The position numbers and the translations under genes were made by a program. This document shows, one piece after another, positions 55,956 to 64,000 of a stretch of DNA of 64,000 bases. The notes beneath the pieces were generated by a model, which saw only the letters and a program-made list of their open reading frames with translations, did no database searches and had not been told where the DNA came from. The first letter of the stretch is position 1. Each line of letters starts with the position of its first letter. Source of the DNA: Liolophura sinensis (lineage: Eukaryota > Mollusca > Polyplacophora > Chitonida > Chitonidae); contig NC_088305.1 of assembly GCF_032854445.1 (NCBI RefSeq), positions 11,971,606 to 12,035,605 on the forward strand. Reading direction: 5' to 3'.

Positions 55956-57344
55956 TGTCATATGGTTGACTTTTTAAAAACATTATATATATGTTTTTTA
56001 ATAGTTGGAGAAGAGAAGTGTCTTAAAATAAGAAATATGTTAAGGAACTGTTTAACAGTAAGCAGTACAAATATGGGTTAATTAAACAGTCGTCTTCATC
56101 CTCGAGCATAGTTATGCAGCAAATACATCAAGATAAAGATTGAGGTTACCAAGACCTGGTATATATTTTACCTCACCTATGGCAGCTCATATTTAACAGA
56201 AATTAATCAAATTGTGATGTTGGTATCTCAAGTATTTAAAATATTTCGCTTCTCTAGTCCCCTTGAATGTGAAATTACAGCCATTTAAACTGCTTCCCGA
56301 AAAAATAAGCGTTTCGAGATTGTCGAAAATGAACATTACGTGGTGTTTATGAAAGGCAATATTTAAAAACCACATGGAATTCAAACCTATAACTTGGCAA
56401 ACATTCCTCGTTTATGCTCAGGTATTTTTAAGGAGTTTCTCAGAGAAATCCAAGGAAGTGACCGCAAAAGATTTATTAAGGCTGATCTGATATAAAATGA
56501 CCCGAAAAATATGTTTCAACAAGGCAGAAAACTGTGTAGTTTGCACTGTTTTTTGTGTTATTTTCTATGAGTTTCTTTCTGTATGAACACGATATAGCTT
56601 CACCTGACAAAGCGCTTTCGCCGATATCGACGACATTATCGCTTTCTCGTATGCCACATCCAAGAGGTAATTTGAAATATGCACATGCTGTTTCAATGGA
56701 TCGACATGTCAAAGACCCCAAGTATGAATCGCCTTGAAACCCGTGATGCAAGTCAGTACTTGCCATTTTTTTTATCTTTCTGAGCACCAAACGAGTAATG
56801 TAATCTACATTCGTATGTCACTCTCGATGGAGCTTTCCAAGTCGATAATCGCATGACCCATTTCCAAAACATTCCATAAACACAAGTTCTCGACGGAATG
56901 TGTACGAAGTATGTACGAACGTGTGGCACATACAGTAAAAGTGGCGTAGCACTGCCTGTAGGTGCCAGTAACTAAGTTTGTCAGTCGGCGGTTTTTTATG
57001 GTTAGTGGAAGAATTTCTGCACGTAACTTCATAGCAGGACACAAACTGTATGTTTTTTTTTGTGTGAAATCTGTGACATAACGTTTAAATTAACGCAGGA
57101 TGTCCACCTTATATGCGCCCGTACAAAAAAAATCCGATAAGACATGTCTTCCTTTAATTCTGCTTGATACGCCATGATGCTACGTGAAGTATAAATTATT
57201 CCCATTAAGCATTTGTCTCAATTACAAGTATATTTTACAATGATTTATAATTCTCTTGCAGCCCGGGGATGGGGTTGTTGATTTAGATCCCCACAATGGA
57301 AATTTGAAGGTGAACTGAGATACATATGAAATGGCATTAGAACA
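55956..57344. other. Mostly unassigned; E8-like and D-like traces
   Basis: 'gtcgataatcgcatgaccc' near 56839 resembles E8. 'aattctgcttgatacgcc' near 57157 resembles the D centre. Minus frames at 56476-56790 (104 codons) and 56805-57044 are not recognised. Confidence 0.35.
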
Positions 57345-57670
57345 CGATTTGGATATTAATTTTATTCATTTGCCAAGAGCATTCCTTTAGTCTTTCCAGC
57401 TGAATTGAAAACGGTTAATTGCCCCTCTTTCAGTGAATCCGACTTAATTTTGTACTTTATACACTTTCTCAGTTCCTTGTTTTGAGATGAATATTGTTTT
57501 GGGATTTGGTCCAGCGATTACTGACGCTGAACGTCCATTTTAGCTGACAGCTGGTTGCACATGTCTGTTTCTGGACAAACACAGGCTAGACTCACTGATT
57601 ACGAGTGATGATTTTCCAACAACCACAGGGTAGTCACTGCCACGTTTTTTACTCTATATGCTATAGTCAT
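57345..57670 (-). repeat. Family E module E8 (-), followed by a D-like 3' trace
   Basis: The layout matches 17266-17490: 'gatttggatattaatttt', 'tttgtactttatacactttc', 'tcagttccttg', 'gatttggtccagcgattac' and 'gctgaacgtcc'. 57625-57670 then has the D 3' words 'actctatatgctatagtc'. Confidence 0.6.
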
Positions 57671-58914
57671 TTTATATTGTGTACACATCGCTTCACGCTG
57701 GATTACCAGTTTCCTCATACTCAGTTGTGTTGAAGGCCCTGACGTCACCACTGCATGCTACCTAATTTGAGGACTGACTACTGGGTAGTCCTTTAAGTTT
57801 AGTGGCACAATTTTGAAAGAATCGCGCAAAAATAATGAAGACAAACCAACATGTGAACTGATCTCGTTCACACAAAGTGCCACACATATATGGCAAAATG
57901 TCGTGCACTTATCCCTGTATATGTTGAACTCGTTTTTGCGAGTCATTAGTCATGTAGTGCGATCTGTTTTCGTCAACATGTCTATTCTCGGCCACGCTTT
58001 ATCAATGCTCAGCTGCTAGCTGGATAGGTTGTCCATTACAGTCTTGCACTTACATGTGGACATGTGGTTTCTAACATTGTCTTGTATTTCTGTATAATTT
58101 TGCAGGCTGGGAGATAAATAACCCAATCACAGTTGTCCAATTTGTCATGGTCTTGTTGTTGTTGTTCTTTGCGGATTATTGCCATCGACTATTTCTTCCT
58201 TCCTTTCTTTTCAGTTTTTGACCGAACAACTTTTCAGGTCACATCAGTACAACTATATGGATAGAGAGTGGGTTGTGATAGAGCGGCTTAGGTGGTTAGA
58301 GGATACATGAAAATGTACTGTTAAACGACTAGTACAGTTTAAAGGAAAATGAAAAAAAAAATACATGCCAAATTAATGAGAATTTTTTTTTTCATTTTTG
58401 TGGCATATTTTAGATTTCTTAATAATCCATTAGATGCATATTTTCCGTCAATGGTCGGGAATATTCAGCAGTGACGTCATCGATGAACATATTGGGAACG
58501 TAGGATCAGCTTAGCACCTTCAATTCGAGCTCCCCCAAATTTATTTTGTCTTTTGACGTCGCCATAGCAGTCGATGTAATTTCCAAACATACAGCAGAGA
58601 CCTTTAGAAGTATATGAATACATAGAGGGTAAAACACGCAAAAAGGACACGCCAACGATGTTAACCGCTTATTATCACAACGAACACGCTAATTTCGAGA
58701 ATCTACAAATTTGTTGCCTAAGGCCAGGTTTGAACCTTCATCTCGTTTGTGCTAGCCATTGACAGACATGTACCTTTATATCTCCACTACGACCACTCCA
58801 CCTCTCTTTCCATTAAGGCGGCTTCCTCTACTCATCAGTTTATAGTATGGGAATAATCAAGTAGCCTAAATGCCCTATACGAGTTAGACAATGTTCTGCG
58901 TTTACTTATTTAGA
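57671..58914. other. Unassigned, with a minus-strand tRNA-like stretch
   Basis: Minus strand of 58710-58790: B box 'ggttcaaacctgg' with an upstream A-box-like 'gtagtggagatat'. No full cloverleaf is seen. A-box-like 'gcggcttaggtggttagagg' occurs at about 58280 (+). Both look like relics of other SINE heads. Confidence 0.35.
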
Positions 58915-59110
58915 TTTGATTGGTGTTTGACGTCGGAGTCAAGAAATGTTCAAGTAAAAGGACAAACTGAGTGGTTGATGCTTAACGTCACACTTAAAAA
59001 CTGTTCATTTATTCGGTGGCGATCAGTGTTATTGGTAGCAAAAACTGAAATGCTTGCGGTAAACTACTAACCTTTGGCAAGGTACTCACAAACTTTCCTA
59101 CCTGTGGCAT
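58915..59110. repeat. Diverged SINE-A tail (-) and family F fragment (+)
   Basis: 58915-58960 ('gatttgattggtgtttgacg') is a SINE-A tail complement. 59020-59108 ('ggtaaactactaacctttgg', 'caaggtactcacaaactttc') is family F. Confidence 0.55.
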
Positions 59111-59184
59111 GGGCCCAAAATGCGAAAAGCTTGAGCAATGAAATCCAAAAATTCACCAGGATTAACCCGGCGCCGCGTATTTGA

Positions 59185-59452
59185 TTTATTTGATTTATTT
59201 ATTTAAGTGGTGTTTTACGCCATACTCAAGAATATTTCACTTATACGACGGCGGCCAGCATTATGGTGGGTGGAAACCGGGCAGAGACAGGGGGAAACCC
59301 AGGACCATCCGCGGGTTGCTGAAAGACCTTCCCACTTACGAGAGGAAGCCAGCATGAGGTGGACTTGAACTCACAGCGACCGCATTGGTGAGAGACTCCT
59401 GGGTCATTGCGATGCGCTAGCGCGCTAACCAACTGAGCCACGGAGGCCGCCT
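59185..59452 (-). mobile_element. Full-length SINE-A with 10-bp TSD
   Basis: 'gcgtatttga' lies at 59175-59184 and 59453-59462. The minus strand starts 'ggcctccgtggctcagttgg' and has B box 'gagttcaagtcc', a full body and an (AATA)-type tail. The 118-codon minus frame at 59241-59597 is SINE sequence. Confidence 0.95.
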
Positions 59453-59462
59453 GCGTATTTGA

Positions 59463-60493
59463 AGTGGTACACGCAACCTCTCGCTCACGTGTTGGAGCAC
59501 AAAAGCGATGACGATGTAGTCGATCGAATTTAGCCACAGCTATAATAAAGTGCGTTCTATTATTGCCACCTGTCAGTTTATTTGGTTTTGTTTTCACTTA
59601 CAGATAAGGCTTTCATACACTTAAAATAAAACTACACATTTCCTTTTAACCTTTTACACCGTAAATCAACCGCCTTAACCCTCAACTCGCCTACTGTATT
59701 ATATCACGAAGAGACAAGCGAACACTTTATCAGTGTAAAAGGTTCGTTAGTTGGCCTTCTCCGTGCGGTTGAACGGAAATGTCAGCAGATCGTTGAAGCG
59801 GGTAGTAAACAAAGCAATGCATCAGATTTATGCTTGTATAACCCCGTGCCTGATTACCCTCTTTAGTGATACATCTCGGTACATATAATCCGAAATGCCC
59901 AACATATCTAGGAGAAACTTAGAGCTCTAAATCAGAACTGTATATTGTTTTAGCGAGGTACCTCAGTGGTCCATTCAGAAAGCGTCCACTTAAACCAACC
60001 ATATCTTCGGAAGTCAAAACATCCTTTACGTCGGATTAGACAAGCCAGCTTCCGTTCTGTTTTACGCCTAAGTATGGGAGATTTTTCCTCGCGAATCTTG
60101 GAGGGTGAGTAGGGAAGCAAAAGTGTGACTTCTTTTCGCGTATGACATTCAGTGTGGCTTGTAAACGTTTTCTGAAAACAATGAGATTTTTTATTGCGGT
60201 GATTTGGAACAATAACGTTTGATAGAGACTGACAGGCTGGTACAAACAGTGCAAAAACATGAATGGATTCCCAAGGAAACAGTGTAAATATGACAGTCTG
60301 GTTAGCTGAGGCATATGTACTGAAGAGCAAATTGTGCACCATATTTGACCATGCAAATGCAAAGTATCACATTAAAACATAACAGCTATTGGACAGCATT
60401 CATATCACGAAGTAACACCGTCATGTCATTTAGCACGAAGTAAATGCCAGGGACAGGAAAACACGATCGAATTGAACATGTCTGCATTGTTCC
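59463..60493. other. Repeat-free stretch
   Basis: No repeat family is seen. See the minus-strand frame at 59950-60342. Confidence 0.4.
59950..60342 (-). CDS. 130-codon open frame, unrecognised
   Basis: The longest ATG frame in the window that is not inside a repeat. The first ~45 residues are hydrophobic and aromatic; the last ~70 are rich in Lys, Arg, Ser and Thr ('KIREEKSPILRRKTERK' near residues 82-98). An overlapping minus frame of 108 codons (60036-60362) weakens the case. I see no promoter, splice site or domain. Confidence 0.2.
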   Translation of the reverse strand: MVHNLLFSTYASANQTVIFTLFPWESIHVFALFVPACQSLSNVIVPNHRNKKSHCFQKTFTSHTECHTRKEVTLLLPYSPSKIREEKSPILRRKTERKLACLIRRKGCFDFRRYGWFKWTLSEWTTEVPR

Positions 60494-60507
60494 TTTTGTT
60501 GGACAAT

Positions 60508-60708
60508 GCGGTCGCTGTGAGTTCAAGTTCATTGCATGCTGGCTTCCTCTCTAGACGTATGTAGGAAGGTCTGTCAGTAACCTGCGGATAGTCGTGGCTT
60601 TTTCCCAGGTGCTGTTCGGTCTTCTCCCACCACAATGCTGGCCGCCGTCGTATTATTGATATATTCTTGAGTTCGGCTTAAAATACCATTCAAATAAATA
60701 AATAAACT
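60508..60708 (+). mobile_element. SINE-A, head truncated, 14-bp TSD
   Basis: 'ttttgttggacaat' lies at 60494-60507 and 60709-60722. It begins 'gcggtcgctgtgagttcaag', so the B box is kept and the A box lost. It ends with the 'aaataccattcaaataaata' tail. Confidence 0.95.
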
Positions 60709-61374
60709 TTTTGTTGGACAATCAAATCTAATCTTTGAAAATCTGTCTATCACTGAAAGGGTTACTCCAGCACTCAATGATTTGGATCTGACACCATATT
60801 CAAAAATATTTTACTCAGACGTTGCCGGTAAATTTTATGAGAGCAAGGAGTACTCTATCGACCCTTGGTATCAAGGCTGTAGAGGCTCAAAGAAAACGCG
60901 AGACAGGTAAATCTTGGCCAGGACAGAATTAAATAGTAGCCCGTATGTGTCTAAAACACCAGCCAAATCAGATGGAGCTGGACTCGATCATACAACCGCA
61001 CAGCTGAGAGTTCAGGTTTCTTTATCGGCAGCTGTATTTTATCGCAAGGCCATCAAGAGAACTACGACCTACTTTACATCAAATCAACACCCAGACAAAA
61101 TTAAAATATAGGAGCTTGGGTTAAGAGATTGGTTTGGTATTACACTGTGGAACACGCTGCAGGAGCCCGATTTAATCACTGACTGCCTGATCCATCAGAT
61201 ACTGTTGACGCGTCTTTCTTTTCAAGTTGCCTGGGACTCTCTTTTGCTCGCAGGATTCAGTGTTTTGACAACGGTCTCACCCGGTCGTAACAATGTTTGA
61301 TGTGTTAACATTCAAAGGGCGAGAAATGTAATATGTGGAGATGTTAGTAGAAAGCCTGGTATATTTATACAAGT

Positions 61375-61770
61375 GTGCTCCGACGATCCTGGAGTCTGCC
61401 AGGAGGAGAGGCTCGGAGTGGGGAGGATAAGTTAAGAACGGTGCGTTTCGCTATAAATACACAATACACATACAGATTGACGACTCGTCTGGTAAGAAAA
61501 GAAACCAGTGAACAGGAATACACCGACCTGGGAAGCAAAAAACATTTCCTTCCGTCTCTGGAATCTGTTTTGCCGACAATTTCTATGACAAAAATATATG
61601 AAGGCGAGGACTGGATGATCCGAATTCCTGAAAGTTTCGTATCTTTACAGGGTTTATGTTTAGATGGATTTTTAAGGCAGTTCACCTATCAGCCATGCGC
61701 AGAAAGTTTTTTTAAGGTTGGTGCCATACAGAAGGCTAACCCAGTCAATACAGAATTGGCCAGAAATTAA
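61375..61770 (+). CDS. Open frame of 131 codons without an early ATG, unrecognised
   Basis: The frame opens at a GTG; the first in-frame ATG comes about 70 codons in, so as a gene it would need to be an internal exon. The translation is mixed and protein-like, with 'VRKETSEQEYTDLGSKKHF' in the middle. A TATA-like 'gtatatttatac' lies at 61359. 'tttttttaaggttggtg' near 61708 offers a possible acceptor/donor mix. It may be chance. Confidence 0.18.
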   Translation: MLRRSWSLPGGEARSGEDKLRTVRFAINTQYTYRLTTRLVRKETSEQEYTDLGSKKHFLPSLESVLPTISMTKIYEGEDWMIRIPESFVSLQGLCLDGFLRQFTYQPCAESFFKVGAIQKANPVNTELARN

Positions 61771-62635
61771 CTGACAATAACTTACGCTATCTAAAAGGTA
61801 TGGAAACCGGATGCGGTCACTCGCGTTTTCGTACTTTCGATGCTAAAAAAAATACTTATTTTTTGACACCTCATACTTGGCTGTTTTTACTTCTTACTTC
61901 AGCTCTTTCTCCTTTTGGGCCTATTAAAATATATGTTTAAATACGACAATTCGACTGCGCATAATTTTTTTTAAAGAAGGAATAAACAGGTCTGCCATGC
62001 CTGTCGTGTCCTGTAGTTGGCAGAGTTATCAGCTGAATGTACAGCTGTGAAGTTCCAACCTAGCTTTCATGTGTCAGACGATGGGTGTGCAGGTAAGGAG
62101 CAGGCGCTTTCATTTGCGATACCTCAATCACAATTTTTTTGATGAAACCATCCCTGTTTCAGTATATGACGGCATCTCATCTATTGGCAGTTTTCGGACG
62201 CAGTCTTAGGTTATTGGGAAAGCATCAAACATGCGACCGCACTGGTCAGGGGTTGATGAACGAAAGCGACTTGACTTTTATCCCCTTGGCGAGAATACCC
62301 GGCCCCGGGGATAATTGGTATCCAAACCCGCGAGCATTAATACACGGTCGTTGCCATGATTGCCTACACAGTTCCAGAATTATGTGCGCAAGAGAAATAA
62401 GAAAATCTGGGCGCCGTTCTTAATAATTGAACCCAGTGTCCAGCGCTGTGTACAATTTGTGCGGAATGTCACTAAAACACGCAAAGATGGCCAGACAAAC
62501 CGTTCTCCACGACCGACTTTGTACACGTCAACCTAATGTAGTGACTGGCTAGTCAAATGAACTGTTGTGGGTGTCGCTGTCAATGCCATCAAACCGCTTC
62601 ATTTCGAATGCATTGGATGTCCCGGCTTTTGAGAA

Positions 62636-62998
62636 TTGGTCTATGATTATTCATGCATATGTGTCCTTTTTGTCACAGTCGCTTTAGTGTATGTGACGGC
62701 AGTCAACGGGAATGACCAGTCCCAAATGCCAGGCGGAGTCAGTGTAGCGAGGGCCACTTGTTTGATTGCAAGATTGGTATTCTTGCGCTGTACATGTGGC
62801 GCAGTCCAACTTTGTACAGAAGCTTATACACACCTTAATCTCACCCCATTCCGCAGTCGCGCGGTTAATTCTACTGCAAGGAAATTTAGAGGCTGTTCGA
62901 AGATTTCAAAGATTTATGGAATCACGTATACTGCCAAACATCAGCTAAGACATTGTACTGTTCGGAAAGGGGTTCTTTCCCTGTATACATTTCCCTGA
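62636..62998 (+). CDS. Open frame resembling a signal-peptide exon, unrecognised
   Basis: Residues 5-25 are hydrophobic ('CICVLFVTVALVYVTAV') and are followed by 'NGNDQSQ', like a signal peptide and cleavage region. There is no ATG upstream of this segment in frame (the frame opens with TTG), so it would need an upstream exon or is chance. The downstream part has scattered Cys and no domain I know. Confidence 0.15.
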   Translation: MVYDYSCICVLFVTVALVYVTAVNGNDQSQMPGGVSVARATCLIARLVFLRCTCGAVQLCTEAYTHLNLTPFRSRAVNSTARKFRGCSKISKIYGITYTAKHQLRHCTVRKGVLSLYTFP

Positions 62999-63179
62999 TT
63001 CATTACACAAAGACATATCAAAAAAATAACTGAGAGGAAGCTCAATCTGTGACGCATGGGCATTACCAAAATGCGATCAAGAATGAAAATCATCATCCCC
63101 ACCAACAAAATAAACAACAATAGTAAGCTAGCACAGTATCCAAATCACAGTTCGTGCCATCAACAATGTCCATTCAAAG

Positions 63180-63470
63180 TAATTGCATATTAAATGTAAT
63201 GGCAACATAGCATTTCGAGTTATTCTTGACCAGAGACTTGCAATTAACACCACTGCATTTTTCACCCAATACTGCTTAAGCCACGGAGCTAGGGTGTGTA
63301 TAATTTTGTACTATTTATGCGTTTACACGAGCAGTTAGAATTAAAATCTGACTGAGAAAAATTGACTATAGGCCGAATTTCACAGGTTAGGTGTGACCAT
63401 TTGTTCACTATCACACTGTCGTTGCTGCTCACGTTTTACTTTTTTTAAGCCGTAAGTCTTTTGTTACATT
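63180..63470 (+). repeat. Family D, nearly complete
   Basis: 'aacatagcatttcgag', 'gcaattaacaccactgc', 'cccaatactgcttaagcc', 'cacgagcagttagaatt', 'ctataggccgaatttcacag', 'gttaggtgtgaccatttg', 'actatcacactgtcgttgc' and 'ccgtaagtcttttg'. With 5046-5454 it gives the best picture of the family. Confidence 0.8.
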
Positions 63471-63582
63471 ATCGTGACCTTTGCAATAGGCATATCCAAT
63501 TCTAACTAAAAACTGGTTTCCTATTTCCGGGATTGTCCACAGGGCACTGTAGCGAAGAGCGAGATAACTTCCAACTGTTCTG

Positions 63583-63948
63583 ACCGGCCCGGATAGCACA
63601 GTTGGTAGAGCGTCTGCTTCGGGACCGGTAGACCCAGGATCAATCCTTGATCGAGTCACACCTAAGACTTTAAAAGAGGAAGTTGTAACTTCCTCGCTTG
63701 GCGTTCAGCATGAAGGGGATAGTGCAACGACTGGTTGACCCGTATCAGTATAATGGCTCGGGCGGGGCGGCTTACTTGCCTTCGGTAAGTCGTCTCAGTG
63801 AAGCAGCACTACATAAAAGAGCGGTGGAAATCCGTCCTGCAACAAGGAGGCACATTACACGTACATGCACCCTAATGATTCCTTCGTCGTCATATGACTG
63901 AAAAATTGTTGAGTACGACGTTAAACCCCCAAGCACTCACTCACTCAC
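63583..63948 (+). mobile_element. Full-length SINE-B with 13-bp TSD
   Basis: 'tccaactgttctg' lies at 63570-63582 and 63949-63961. A box 'tagcacagttgg' (63594-63605), B box 'ggatcaatcc' (63637-63646), then the body and tail ending in (CACT)n. It is 366 bp. A perfect TSD suggests a recent insertion. The A and B boxes imply RNA polymerase III transcription; mobilisation would depend on a LINE elsewhere. The plus frame at 63698-63901 lies inside it. Confidence 0.96.
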
Positions 63949-64000
63949 TCCAACTGTTCTGTACAGCGTCAGTGTCATAGTGTCACCACTCTCGCCGTGT

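Larger units (their letters stand above)
60723..63179. other. Longest repeat-poor stretch
   Basis: About 2.4 kb with no SINE, D or E match. It holds several unrecognised frames (60914-61111, 61375-61770, 62139-62423, 62636-62998, all +). No exon chain is convincing. Confidence 0.4.

Noticed and set aside
59241-59597. 118-codon minus ORF with Cys-rich end
   Set aside because: About two thirds is SINE-A sequence; similar peptides occur wherever the SINE does (4824, 45311, 13868).

Overview
This window looks like nuclear DNA of a mollusc. It is AT-rich by eye, has no operon-like gene packing, and carries many microsatellites and minisatellites. It is also densely seeded with tRNA-headed SINEs whose tails read like those I know from bivalve and gastropod genomes: one family ends in a 'ggcgtaaaacaccaatca' plus (AATA)n tail, and others end in 'gtacgacgttaaaccccaag'. 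I cannot say whether it is a bivalve or a gastropod. I found no intact protein-coding gene, rRNA or functional tRNA. Nearly every long open frame falls inside a SINE or a simple repeat. The window is best read as a repeat-built intergenic or deep intronic region.

I use working names for the repeats. SINE-A is about 270 bp, tRNA-headed, with five copies bounded by target-site duplications (TSDs) of 9-15 bp and a sixth by a 12-bp TSD with one mismatch. SINE-B is about 365 bp with a (CACT)n tail. SINE-C has a different head but shares the SINE-B tail. Family D is a 250-400 bp dispersed repeat, and every copy I found is on the + strand. Family E is a multi-kilobase, many-module repeat. Family F is short fragments sharing a 'ttggcaag-ttactgacaaac' core.

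Layout. 1-0.4 kb: end of a 30-bp minisatellite. 0.8-1.6 kb: SINE debris. 2.87-5.8 kb: a 1.43-kb direct tandem duplication in which each half later received its own SINE-A. 6-15 kb: sparse SINEs, D copies and a (CT)n tract. 15.25-15.83 kb: a 25-bp minisatellite with a 100-bp higher-order period. 16-24 kb: D copies, one split by an insertion carrying a 40-bp hairpin, two weak minus-strand exon candidates, a (TA)n tract and a 65-bp minisatellite. 24.2-37.4 kb: the family E cluster, including an ~8-kb direct duplication (arms ~25.2-29.1 and ~33.8-37.4 kb) and a 46-bp minisatellite that grew in one arm only. 37.7-42 kb: SINE-B, a LINE-like 3' end, an inverted pair of E fragments and a tandem pair of D copies. 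43-44.2 kb: a 5'-truncated LINE with reverse transcriptase motifs and stops. 45.7-47.5 kb: a decayed transposase-like gene with a BED-like zinc finger. 48-64 kb: mostly unique sequence with SINE, D and E fragments, ending in a young, TSD-flanked SINE-B.

The most informative material is structural: empty-site comparisons between duplicated arms, a minisatellite caught arising from a single-copy segment, same-strand amplification of family D, and the modular SINEs. Coordinates of diverged repeats are approximate, usually within 10-30 bp.
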